DNA of 64,000 nt from Paraliobacillus sp044383835 (lineage in GTDB: Bacteria; Bacillota; Bacilli; Bacillales; Amphibacillaceae), in assembly GCF_044383835.1 (NCBI RefSeq), contig NZ_JBISEP010000009.1, positions 1 through 64,000 of the forward strand. Reading direction: 5' to 3'. The translations under genes and the position numbers were made by a program. Below, one piece after another: positions 26,107 through 34,229 of the stretch (position 1 is its first letter; each line of letters opens with the position of its first letter). A model generated the notes under the pieces. That model was not told the DNA's origin. It was given only the letters and a program-made list of their open reading frames with translations, and searched no databases.

Positions 26107-26712
26107 ATGAAAAATTGGTTTAAGCACAATTGGTTACTATCATGTATCATTGTACTTGCTCTAATTCTAGGAGCTTGGGAATGGATCGGATCTGACAAAA
26201 TAGATCGAACAACTAGTGAACTAGATGTGAAACATGCTGCTATTGATGAAACAGATGAAGCAAGTAAACAAGATAACGCTGAATCGAATAAGCTATTTGT
26301 CGATGTAAAAGGAGAAGTGAAAACCCCCGATATTTATCAAGTTTCAGGAACAGAACGAGTGAAAGATGTGATTCTACTTGCTGGTGGTTTTACAAAAGAA
26401 GCGGATACTGGTGGGGTGAATCTAGCGCAAAAAGTGTTTGACGAAATGGTTATTATTGTTCCACAGAAAGGTGAAGATTTAAAACAAACCTCCTCTTCTA
26501 CCTCATCTGAATCTTCCTCATTATTAAGAATTAATCAAGCCACAAAAGAAGAGATTGAAACACTTCCTGGAATTGGTGCTGTAAAGGCTGAGGCAATTGT
26601 TCAGTATAGAGACGAGCATGGTTTTTTTCAGTCCTTTAATGATCTAGAATCGATAAATGGTATAGGAAAAAAAACAATAGAAAAATTAGAACCGTATATT
26701 CAAATACCTTAA
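26107..26712 (+). CDS. comEA: Competence DNA receptor ComEA
   Basis: ComEA is the membrane-anchored DNA-binding protein that captures incoming DNA for uptake. The 201-residue protein has an N-terminal membrane anchor (about 8-25). An SLBB-type domain follows (FVDVKGEVKTPDIYQV; VILLAGGF), then a Ser/Thr linker. The C-terminal helix-hairpin-helix domain carries LPGIGAVKAEAI and INGIGKKTIEKL. The start has a modest TAGGTG site. I looked for a paired ComK box (AAAA-N5-TTTT) upstream and saw none that convinced me. Confidence 0.94.
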   Translation: MKNWFKHNWLLSCIIVLALILGAWEWIGSDKIDRTTSELDVKHAAIDETDEASKQDNAESNKLFVDVKGEVKTPDIYQVSGTERVKDVILLAGGFTKEADTGGVNLAQKVFDEMVIIVPQKGEDLKQTSSSTSSESSSLLRINQATKEEIETLPGIGAVKAEAIVQYRDEHGFFQSFNDLESINGIGKKTIEKLEPYIQIP

Positions 26713-26775
26713 ATCATATTGACGGAAGCTACAGTTTTTCATAAACTGAATTAAAAAACAAGAGGAGTAATGATA

Positions 26776-27246
26776 GTGGATAGAATTTCTTGGGACCAAT
26801 ATTTTATGGCACAAAGTCATCTTTTAGCTTTACGCAGTACTTGTGAACGACTAATGGTAGGGGCGACAATTGTCCGTGATAAACGAATCATAGCAGGTGG
26901 ATACAACGGTAGTGTTTCTGGTAGTGACCATTGTATTGATGAAGGTTGCTATGTCATCGATAACCATTGTGTTAGGACAGTACATGCAGAAATTAATGCG
27001 TTATTACAGTGCGCCAAATTCGGTGTTGCTACAAGTAATGCAGAAATATATGTTACACACTTTCCTTGTTTACAGTGCACTAAATCAATTATCCAAGCTG
27101 GAATCAAGGCTGTTTACTATGCTGCTGATTATAAAAATCATCCATATGCGATGGAGTTATTTGAACAAGCCGGTGTGTATACTCAGAAGGTGGAGTTAGA
27201 ACAAATTTCGATTGATTTGTTGCCGAGAAAATCAAAAGAAGGTTAG
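26776..27246 (+). CDS. comEB: ComEB, dCMP deaminase family
   Basis: ComEB is a cytidine/deoxycytidylate deaminase-fold protein in the late competence operon. In B. subtilis it helps place ComGA at the pole, and it also has dCMP deaminase features. The 156-residue protein shows the catalytic HAEINAL and the zinc ligands PCLQC. I chose GTG at 26776 because AGGAG stands 8 bases upstream and the next residues match the family start (RISWDQYFMAQSH). An ATG two codons earlier is too close to that site. Confidence 0.92.
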   Translation: MDRISWDQYFMAQSHLLALRSTCERLMVGATIVRDKRIIAGGYNGSVSGSDHCIDEGCYVIDNHCVRTVHAEINALLQCAKFGVATSNAEIYVTHFPCLQCTKSIIQAGIKAVYYAADYKNHPYAMELFEQAGVYTQKVELEQISIDLLPRKSKEG

Positions 27247-27262
27247 AAAGTAGGTGTCACCC

Positions 27263-29527
27263 ATGAGAGGATATTGGCATCTGTTTGTATTTGCTTCATT
27301 ACTATCTATTATTGCAATAACTTTTCAGAGTTATTTCTTATATGGATTATATTTTATCTGGGTATACATACTTTATAAACGTCAACGTATTCGTATATTA
27401 CACCTAATGTTATTATTGGGCATCACTATATTCACCTCTGTGTATTACCTTCCAACAGGGGTGGATACTAAATCGATCACCGCGAAAGAAAACTATACAG
27501 GAACCATTACCTCTTCGATAATAAAAGAAAAAAGTTATCTTTCCTTTGTATTTAATACATCAGAAAACATCAACATTCAACTATTTTATTTTCCGGAAAA
27601 TGAGTCAAAACCACCATCAACATGGAAAACCGGAGCTTCTTGTGAATTAAATGGAATTCCCCGAACGCCCTCACTGAGTACAAATCCTGGTCAATTTGAT
27701 TATCAAGCATATTTATTACAAAAAGGAATTACGAAGCAGCTAGATTTAGCAACAACAAGCGACTTACAATGTGAAGGTGAAAATATTCTAGACAATATAT
27801 ATAGCTTGAGAGAAGCGACCATTAACCATATAAGCGATCAGTTTAGCACATTTACTTCTAGTTGGTTATTAGCGCTATTTTTTGGCTTTGATTCACAACT
27901 TGATGAAAATATTGTTACAGTGTTTGAGCATTGGAACCTGTTACATTTATTAGCGATATCTGGCTTACATGTTGGGTTGATCTCGGGATTTCTTTATTTT
28001 TTATTGGTGAAAACATCGTTACTGTCAAAAGAGAAAAGTACGTATGTTATTTTAATGTTTTTATTTGTGTATCCATTTATTAGTGGGGGAGCGCCGTCTG
28101 TTTGGAGAGCTTCTTTAATGACAAGTGTAGCAATGATTCTACTTCGCTTTCGCAAAAATATGAGTATGGTTGACATTCTCAGTATTGTATTTTTGGTATG
28201 TATTTTGTTTAATAAACAATTAATTTACCAGCTTGGTTTTCAATTTTCATTTCTTGTTACCTTCAGCTTAGTGCTGTCAAAAAAATGGTTTGTACAGACA
28301 ACGAAAGTACAATTATTATTTAGAATCAGTTTGATAAGTATATTAGTCCTCTTACCTCTTCAACTCATGCATTTTTTTTATGTTAATCCATTCGCGATTT
28401 TGCTCAGTATCTTTATTATACCGTATTTTTCTATTTTAGTTATGCCTCTTTTGTTCTTATTACTGTTTGTTAGTTTTATATTACCTACGTTATCAATGTA
28501 TTTAGATAATTTTTTTCAATTAATTCACCAGCCTATGCTTGATTTAATCACTTGGATAGATGACCATTTATTTTTTCCGTTAGTAATTGGTGAATTTCCA
28601 CTTGTTTATGTTTGGATTTATTATATCGTGCTGATCGGATTATTATTTGCGATAGAAAAAAATAAAAAGAGACTGATATTGATGGGTACTGCTTTAATAT
28701 TATGTTGGATAGTTTGGTTAGAACTACGTCCATATGCGAATGAAAATGGCACAGTGACCATGCTAGATGTTGGGCAAGGAGATGCTATTGTCATTGAACT
28801 GCCTTATCGAAAAGGTGTCATCATGATTGACATAGCAGGAACACTTGAAAAAGACTTTCAAACGTCCTCTGATAAAACGTATCAACAAGTGATCGCGCCC
28901 TTCTTATATAGTAAAGGAATTAATCAAGTCGATGTAATGATTTTATCACACGCTGACCATGATCATATCGGGAGCTTACAATATCTTCTTCAAAATATGC
29001 ACGTTAAACATATTGTAACAAGCAAATATTTTGATCGTAGTATCCTGTCTGAATTATTAATAGATGGCGTAAATTTTAATGCAGTAGGCCATGATATGAG
29101 ATTTAACTATAAGGACATATATTTTAAAGTAATACATCCCAAAGAGGACATGAAAAATCGGAATGATAATTCACTCGTTATTTTGACAAAGCTGGGTCAA
29201 TTGAATTGGTTATTTACAGGAGATATTAGTCAAGAGGTCGAGCAAGAATTAATTAACAACTATTCGAATATGACAGTAGATGTATTGAAACTTGCTCATC
29301 ATGGAAGTGCTGATTCAACATCCGAGCGGTTTATCGGTCAGTTTGAGCCCAATATAGCTTTGATTTCTGTAGGAAGGGATAATCGTTATGGACATCCTGC
29401 TGATGAAGTTTTGAAACGTTTAGAAAGTAATGGTGTAAGTATATTAAGAACAGATCAACAAGGTGCAATAGAATATTCATATAAAGATAATGGAGAAATC
29501 GGAACATTTTCTACATTTTTACCATAA
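27263..29527 (+). CDS. comEC: DNA internalisation channel ComEC
   Basis: ComEC forms the membrane channel through which single-stranded DNA enters during transformation. The 754-residue protein has N-terminal membrane spans, an OB-type external region (about 80-175), and the polytopic Competence domain (HLLAISGLHVGLISG). A C-terminal metallo-beta-lactamase domain carries SHADHDHIGSL and KLAHHGSADST, thought to degrade the non-transported strand. The gene appears intact. ATG 27263 is preferred over GTG 27254, which overlaps the GGTG binding site. Confidence 0.95.
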   Translation: MRGYWHLFVFASLLSIIAITFQSYFLYGLYFIWVYILYKRQRIRILHLMLLLGITIFTSVYYLPTGVDTKSITAKENYTGTITSSIIKEKSYLSFVFNTSENINIQLFYFPENESKPPSTWKTGASCELNGIPRTPSLSTNPGQFDYQAYLLQKGITKQLDLATTSDLQCEGENILDNIYSLREATINHISDQFSTFTSSWLLALFFGFDSQLDENIVTVFEHWNLLHLLAISGLHVGLISGFLYFLLVKTSLLSKEKSTYVILMFLFVYPFISGGAPSVWRASLMTSVAMILLRFRKNMSMVDILSIVFLVCILFNKQLIYQLGFQFSFLVTFSLVLSKKWFVQTTKVQLLFRISLISILVLLPLQLMHFFYVNPFAILLSIFIIPYFSILVMPLLFLLLFVSFILPTLSMYLDNFFQLIHQPMLDLITWIDDHLFFPLVIGEFPLVYVWIYYIVLIGLLFAIEKNKKRLILMGTALILCWIVWLELRPYANENGTVTMLDVGQGDAIVIELPYRKGVIMIDIAGTLEKDFQTSSDKTYQQVIAPFLYSKGINQVDVMILSHADHDHIGSLQYLLQNMHVKHIVTSKYFDRSILSELLIDGVNFNAVGHDMRFNYKDIYFKVIHPKEDMKNRNDNSLVILTKLGQLNWLFTGDISQEVEQELINNYSNMTVDVLKLAHHGSADSTSERFIGQFEPNIALISVGRDNRYGHPADEVLKRLESNGVSILRTDQQGAIEYSYKDNGEIGTFSTFLP

Positions 29528-29546
29528 TATATTCTAGAAGAAATAC

Positions 29547-29657
29547 AGAAGTAAGTTACGTCAAGCTAGTGTAACAAAGTATGCACGGCTTATTGTCATA
29601 TTAGCTTGTGTTTACCTAAGTTAGCAAGACTTGACATGCTTACTTCTCATTTTTTTG
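29547..29657 (+). terminator. Long terminator-like hairpin after comEC
   Basis: AGAAGTAAG (29547-29555) pairs with CTTACTTCT (29639-29647). GTCAAG (29560-29565) pairs with CTTGAC (29630-29635), and an inner GCTA pairs with TAGC. A run of seven T follows. The loop is unusually large, about 60 bases, for a simple terminator. Confidence 0.6.
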
Positions 29658-29659
29658 GT

Positions 29660-29758
29660 CAATCTATACTTGAAAACATCGTGTAATTAACAGCTGCCTA
29701 GGACTGTTAATTGGACGTTCATATAGATTGGGGAGGGAGTAACTTCATTACTTCCTCC
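29660..29758 (+). ncRNA. Candidate structured RNA between comEC and holA
   Basis: Three stems can be drawn by eye. P1 is CAATCTATA (29660-29668) with TATAGATTG (29722-29730). P2 nests inside it as AATTAACAG (29685-29693) with CTGTTAATT (29704-29712). P3 is GGAGGGAGTAA (29732-29742) with TTACTTCCTCC (29748-29758), one G-T pair. No known RNA family is recognised, no T-run follows P3, and no clear promoter was seen. It may be an independent small RNA, a leader element of holA, or chance. Confidence 0.35.
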
Positions 29759-29797
29759 ATTGCTCTATTTAGAAAAATATGCTTGTATTCCTGCCTT

Positions 29798-29828
29798 ATT
29801 ACAATTAGGATGGATATAGAATTGTAAT
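29798..29828. repeat. Inverted repeat just upstream of holA
   Basis: ATTACAATT and AATTGTAAT, perfect 9-bp arms separated by 13 bases, end 14 bases before the holA start codon. In RNA this would form a hairpin close to the ribosome binding site; in DNA it could be an operator. Confidence 0.45.
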
Positions 29829-29842
29829 CAGGATGTGAGTAA

Positions 29843-30871
29843 ATGGATTATTTTAAAGCAATAAATTTAATTGAACAAAAACAATTGAAACCCATGTATT
29901 TATTGTATGGAACAGAATCATATTTAATTGAAAATATAATTAGTAAACTTAAGCAACATGGATTGTCTGACAATGATGATGGTGCAAACTTTATTCGGTA
30001 TGATTTAGAAGAAACAGCAATACAAGAAGTAATCATGGATGTAGAAACCTATCCTTTTTTTGGCGAACGAAAGATTGTGTTAGCATATCATCCGATATTT
30101 TTAACAGCTAAGCCTGACAAAACAGGCTTGTCACATCAAATTGACGCTTTATTAGAGTATGCTTCTAATCCAGTTGATTATTCTACTCTCGTATTAATTG
30201 CTCCTTATGAAAAATTAGATGAAAGAAAAAAAGTTACAAAAACACTTAAAAAACAAACAGAAATGATTGCTTGTCACCCTGTAAAAGAGTGGGACATTGA
30301 CAAGTGGATTAACTTTTTAGCAAAACAATTCGAAGTAGATATCGAAAAAGATACTTATGAAATTATAAGTCAAGAAACAGGTCCACATTTAATGTTATTA
30401 GAAAAAGAAATAGAAAAGATCGCGACTTATGTGGGGAAAGGCGGTACCATTACTCCTGAAATAGCAGAAGAGTTATTAGCGCATCAATCAACAAATAATT
30501 CAGGGTTAAAGTTAGTTGATGCAGTCATTGCGAAGCATTTAGCAAAAGCAATTGACATCTATCAAGATTTATCAAGAATTAACGAAGATGAAATTGCGCT
30601 TTTAGCATTATTGGCTTCGCAATTCAGAACAATTCATCATGTTAAAACACTAAAAAAATCAGGCTACAGTCAACAACAAATGGCTCAACAATTAAAAGTA
30701 CATCCCTATGTCATTAAGATGGCCATGACGCGTGAGAAATATTTCTCAAAGAAAAAAATAGAAACTATTTTAGACCAATGTACATATACAGATATCAAAA
30801 TAAAACAAGGTCAAATGGACAAAAGACTAGCGTTTGAATTGCTACTTTATCAAATTATCCAATCTACCTAA
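29843..30871 (+). CDS. holA: DNA polymerase III delta subunit
   Basis: HolA (YqeN) is the delta subunit of the clamp loader that opens the DnaN sliding clamp. The 342-residue protein begins with the family opening MYLLYGTESYLIE. It has the AAA-like DLEETAIQEV and FGERKIV segments and a helical C-terminal collar domain (LALLASQFRTIHHVKTL). The ATG follows CAGGATGTG. The gene is convergent with rpsT across a shared terminator. Confidence 0.93.
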   Translation: MDYFKAINLIEQKQLKPMYLLYGTESYLIENIISKLKQHGLSDNDDGANFIRYDLEETAIQEVIMDVETYPFFGERKIVLAYHPIFLTAKPDKTGLSHQIDALLEYASNPVDYSTLVLIAPYEKLDERKKVTKTLKKQTEMIACHPVKEWDIDKWINFLAKQFEVDIEKDTYEIISQETGPHLMLLEKEIEKIATYVGKGGTITPEIAEELLAHQSTNNSGLKLVDAVIAKHLAKAIDIYQDLSRINEDEIALLALLASQFRTIHHVKTLKKSGYSQQQMAQQLKVHPYVIKMAMTREKYFSKKKIETILDQCTYTDIKIKQGQMDKRLAFELLLYQIIQST

Positions 30872-30875
30872 CTAA

Positions 30876-30911
30876 AAAAAGCTTGTAGAACATAAATTCT
30901 ACAAGCTTTTT
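30876..30911. terminator. Bidirectional terminator, holA / rpsT
   Basis: AAAAAGCTTGTAGAA pairs perfectly with TTCTACAAGCTTTTT, 15 bp, loop CATAAA. A/T flanks on both sides let it end both convergent transcripts. Confidence 0.9.
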
Positions 30912-30933
30912 GTGTTGGTCATAATAAAAGAAT

Positions 30934-31200
30934 TTAAGCCGTAAGCTCATTTACTTTTTTAGCAAGACGTGATTTTTGACGATTACCATTATTTTTTTGG
31001 ATAATGCCTTTTTGAACTGCTTTGTCAATTTTCTTAATTGCTTTTTGTAAAGCTACTTTTGCATCTTCCACATCTTTATTAGCAACAAGCTTTTCAACTT
31101 GTTTAATGTGTGAACGCATATCATTTTTAATAGGTGCGTTATGAGCACGTAATTCGTTGTTCAAACGCACACGTTTAATTGCAGATTTAATGTTAGCCAT
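30934..31200 (-). CDS. rpsT: 30S ribosomal protein S20 (bS20)
   Basis: The 88-residue, lysine-rich protein is bS20, which binds 16S rRNA early in 30S assembly. It begins MANIKSAIKRVRLNNELRAH and has the RKSRLAKK-type tail KSRLAKKVNEL. The ATG at 31200 follows GGAGGTG. It is transcribed alone from its own promoter at 31251-31279. Confidence 0.97.
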   Translation of the reverse strand: MANIKSAIKRVRLNNELRAHNAPIKNDMRSHIKQVEKLVANKDVEDAKVALQKAIKKIDKAVQKGIIQKNNGNRQKSRLAKKVNELTA

Positions 31201-31250
31201 TTTTTCACCTCCACGTTCTCAATTCGAAAAACAACCATAGAACAATCGTC

Positions 31251-31279
31251 ATTGTACCAAAGCTGCGGACAATTTTCAA
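31251..31279 (-). promoter_or_regulatory. SigA promoter for rpsT
   Basis: Read on the minus strand: TTGAAA (31279-31274), a 17-bp spacer, then TACAAT (31256-31251), about 50 bp upstream of rpsT. Confidence 0.75.
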
Positions 31280-31362
31280 TATAAATCTGTTTTATAAGTC
31301 GTAGAAACGTATCTTTTTTTAAAAAAATGGCAACGATATAAATAAAAAGATGGTGAAAAATA

Positions 31363-32463
31363 ATGAATCATGATAACAAAAAATCTTATTCTACTCGAAC
31401 AGATTTAGCTGTTGAAGCAAAGGATATGTTCGTAGAGGAATCCGCAGTAGAAGAGAAACAATTAGAAGGTATTAATATAAAAGAAACGAAACAGGGTAAC
31501 ACTACAGTTTCTTATGTAACGATAGATCAAACAGGTGCTGAAAAAATAGGGAAAAAACCCGGTGAATACATTACCATTCATACGGAAAGTGTAAAATCCC
31601 AAGATAGTAACGAACAAAATGAAACAGCGAATACCTTTTCACAAGAATTAAAAGCTTTGTTAAAGAAAGAAGGTATTTCAGAAAACGCTACTTGTTTAAT
31701 TGTTGGTCTAGGAAACTGGAATGTTACTCCAGATGCATTAGGACCAATGGTTGTGGAGAAAGTACTTGTTACAAGCCACTTATTTTCACTGCACCCAGAA
31801 ACAGTTGCTGAAGGATATCGGCCAGTTTCTGCTATTACCCCAGGTGTAATGGGTGTGACAGGTATTGAAACAAGCGATGTCATAAAAGGAATTATTGATA
31901 AACAATCACCTGATTTTGTTATTGCTATCGATGCTTTAGCATCAAGATCCATTGAACGAGTCAATGCTACGATCCAACTAGCTAATACTGGAATCCATCC
32001 GGGTTCAGGGGTTGGAAATAAAAGAAAAGAGTTAAGTAAAGATACGCTGGGGATTCCAGTGATTGCAATTGGTGTCCCAACTGTCGTAGATGCTGTAACC
32101 ATTACTAGTGATACAATTGATTATGTATTCAAACATTTTGGTAGGGAATGGAAGGAGAAGGATCGACCATCAAAGCGTTTAGCTCCTGCAAGCATGCGTT
32201 TTGGGGAAAGAACATTATCAGAAGATGATCTTCCAAGTGTTGAGAAAAGAGAGGCTGTTTTTGGCATGATAGGTAAGCTAGATGAAGCAGAAAAGCGTGC
32301 ATTAATTACAGAAGTCCTCACACCTATTGGGCATAACTTGATGGTAACGCCAAAAGAAGTAGACGGTTATATGAAAGACATGGCACATCTTATTTCTTCT
32401 GGTCTAAATGCTGCGATACATCAAACAATTCAAGTTGAATCAACTGGTTATTACACAAGATAG
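31363..32463 (+). CDS. gpr: Germination protease GPR
   Basis: GPR degrades the small acid-soluble proteins that coat spore DNA, starting at germination. The 366-residue protein has a short N-terminal pro-region ending near TRTDLAVEA. The aspartic-type core carries FVIAIDALASRSIERVN, GVGNKRKELS and the segment PVIAIGVPTVVDAVT. It is made as an inactive zymogen in the forespore (SigF/SigG). I could not assign a confident SigG promoter upstream. It is followed by spoIIP, as in B. subtilis. Confidence 0.96.
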   Translation: MNHDNKKSYSTRTDLAVEAKDMFVEESAVEEKQLEGINIKETKQGNTTVSYVTIDQTGAEKIGKKPGEYITIHTESVKSQDSNEQNETANTFSQELKALLKKEGISENATCLIVGLGNWNVTPDALGPMVVEKVLVTSHLFSLHPETVAEGYRPVSAITPGVMGVTGIETSDVIKGIIDKQSPDFVIAIDALASRSIERVNATIQLANTGIHPGSGVGNKRKELSKDTLGIPVIAIGVPTVVDAVTITSDTIDYVFKHFGREWKEKDRPSKRLAPASMRFGERTLSEDDLPSVEKREAVFGMIGKLDEAEKRALITEVLTPIGHNLMVTPKEVDGYMKDMAHLISSGLNAAIHQTIQVESTGYYTR

Positions 32464-32571
32464 TTACAGTTAAATATAAAACGAAATAAATTAGGTAAGC
32501 ATAGGTTCTACTTTTTCACATTCTATCATACCATCTAGTAAAGTTGATAGAAAAGTGGGAGAGGAATGTTT

Positions 32572-33750
32572 ATGGATTACCTGCTACAGTTATGGCGTAA
32601 AATTGTATTCCGTTTATTGAATTATTTGCGTCGTGGAACAATATGGATCGTACTATTCAGTTTATTATTTATGAGCATTAGCTTCGTTACAACCATTAAG
32701 CCTGCTTATCGACTGTCCTCTTCTATTATTACTAATTGGACTAGTCAAATAGATGAATCTGTTTTTATATATTTATTAAGAATGGAAAACAAACAATATA
32801 TAAGTGATGTTTCTTCGAATGAACATGAGCAGTTAAGCTGGTCTGACTTATTATTTGAATTCGCAACAAATATAAGAATAAATGACATAAGAAGTTTACT
32901 TGGAAGAGAAATACCAAATTTCTATGCGTATGACCAAAAAATTATTGTTGCAGGAGAAGGAACTGATTATACAGATTTGCCAATTGAATCTGCACCTCCG
33001 CTAGATGTCGTGTTAGAAAATAGAGATGCGTCATTAGAAGAAGATTTGCCAGATCAAAAACCTGAAGATAAACCGGATTTGGAGCATTCAACCGGAGATA
33101 AGCAAGTTGTTTTTTTATATAATACGCACAACCGTGAATCATTTCTTCCGCACTTAGATGGTGTGAAAGATCCGAATCAAGCATTTCATAGAGAAGTGAA
33201 CATTACAAAAGTCAGTGATCGATTAGCTTCAAGTCTAAAGAAAAATGGAATTGGTGCACAAGTGGACCATACGGATTTTATGTCAATATTAAACCAAAAA
33301 GATTGGGAGTATTGGCAATCCTACGATGCTTCACAGCCAATCGTTAAAGAGGCTTTAGCCAACAATAAACATATAAGCTATGTATTCGATTTACATCGTG
33401 ATAGTAGAAGAAGAGAAGATACAACAATAACAATAAACGGAGAGAAACATGCTAGTTTATTTTTTGTGATTGGATCTGATTATAGTAATAATAGTAAAAA
33501 TGTAGCATTGGCAACTGCATTACACGAAAAGTTAGAAGAGAAATATCCAGGTTTAAGTAGGGGAGTCACACAGCAAGGTGGAGCTGGTAGAAATGGCGTG
33601 TACAATCAAAATTTATCAGACAATGCTATTTTAATTGAATTTGGTGGAGTAGATAACACAATGACTGAACTCTATCGATCTGCAGATGCATTAGCTGAAG
33701 TATTTGCTGACTATTATTGGAATGCGGAAGCTGTTCAAAGCCAACAATAA
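32572..33750 (+). CDS. spoIIP: Stage II sporulation protein P
   Basis: SpoIIP, with SpoIID and SpoIIM, dissolves septal peptidoglycan so the mother cell can engulf the forespore. The 392-residue protein has one N-terminal membrane span (about 22-44) and an extracellular amidase/endopeptidase domain. That domain shows QVVFLYNTHNRESFLP, SYVFDLHRDS and the late ILIEFGGVDNT. ATG 32572 has GGGAGAGG at good distance; ATG 32566 is too close. A CATACCAT at 32527-32534 resembles a SigE -10, but the -35 spacing is poor. Confidence 0.95.
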   Translation: MDYLLQLWRKIVFRLLNYLRRGTIWIVLFSLLFMSISFVTTIKPAYRLSSSIITNWTSQIDESVFIYLLRMENKQYISDVSSNEHEQLSWSDLLFEFATNIRINDIRSLLGREIPNFYAYDQKIIVAGEGTDYTDLPIESAPPLDVVLENRDASLEEDLPDQKPEDKPDLEHSTGDKQVVFLYNTHNRESFLPHLDGVKDPNQAFHREVNITKVSDRLASSLKKNGIGAQVDHTDFMSILNQKDWEYWQSYDASQPIVKEALANNKHISYVFDLHRDSRRREDTTITINGEKHASLFFVIGSDYSNNSKNVALATALHEKLEEKYPGLSRGVTQQGGAGRNGVYNQNLSDNAILIEFGGVDNTMTELYRSADALAEVFADYYWNAEAVQSQQ

Positions 33751-33772
33751 ATGGCGGAAAGGAGATAGCTTA

Positions 33773-34102
33773 ATGAAAATGCTTGTGTATGTGCTGTTAA
33801 TTGCTGTTATATTTTTGACTGGAATACTTTTAGGTACAACGAATAGGGAATTCATGGTTCAAGCTCCAAAGCAAGAAAAAATTGAGGTAGACGATACTAA
33901 AGATGTAGCAGATCCAATTATGATGGATCAAGAACAACGGTCTGACGATAACCAAAAATCAACTTCCAAATCAAATCAAGAGGATATTTCAAAAAATAAA
34001 CCAGCAATAGAAAAAGCGGCGTTAATGATTGAAGAAACAGTTATATGGGTCTATGATCAAGCAATACAAGTAGCATACAATATTTCAGAAATATTTGTGT
34101 AA
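33773..34102 (+). CDS. yqxA: YqxA-like membrane protein (DUF3679)
   Basis: A 109-residue protein with one N-terminal membrane span (about 3-20), a charged middle region (residues 30-75), and a short C-terminal amphipathic segment (ALMIEETVIWVYDQAI). Its place between spoIIP and lepA is that of B. subtilis yqxA, of unknown function. I chose the ATG at 33773, which lies behind AAAGGAG and after the spoIIP stop. Confidence 0.75.
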   Translation: MKMLVYVLLIAVIFLTGILLGTTNREFMVQAPKQEKIEVDDTKDVADPIMMDQEQRSDDNQKSTSKSNQEDISKNKPAIEKAALMIEETVIWVYDQAIQVAYNISEIFV

Positions 34103-34160
34103 ACGTATTTAAGATACAAAACGTCAGAAAAACCTTTACACCTATTCATCTCAAAAATAA

Positions 34161-34189
34161 TTGAATCATCACGTTTTCACTGCTATAAT
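34161..34189 (+). promoter_or_regulatory. SigA promoter for lepA
   Basis: TTGAAT (34161-34166), 17-bp spacer, TATAAT (34184-34189), about 40 bp upstream of lepA. Confidence 0.75.
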
Positions 34190-34229
34190 CAATCCTAGTA
34201 TTGTGCTCGAAAAATAGGAGTGAATGAAA

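Larger units (their letters stand above)
29528..29842. other. comEC-holA intergenic region rich in hairpins
   Basis: No open reading frame with support lies in these 315 bases, and the yqzM gene found here in B. subtilis was not seen on either strand. Instead there is a long terminator-like hairpin (29547-29657), a two-part stem set with a following 11-bp hairpin (29660-29758), and a 9-bp inverted repeat (29798-29828). Confidence 0.6.

Noticed and set aside
31308..31341. SigG promoter for gpr (GTATC ... GATATAA)
   Set aside because: Both elements deviate and the spacing is too long; not reliable enough to annotate.
31578..32102. Minus-strand 174-codon frame inside gpr
   Set aside because: It lies fully antisense to well-conserved gpr, with Ser/Thr/Ile-rich shadow composition and no start site.
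32522..32551. TCTATCA / TGATAGA hairpin between gpr and spoIIP as a terminator
   Set aside because: Only 7 bp with a 16-base loop and no T-run; it overlaps a SigE-like -10 word and is more likely chance.
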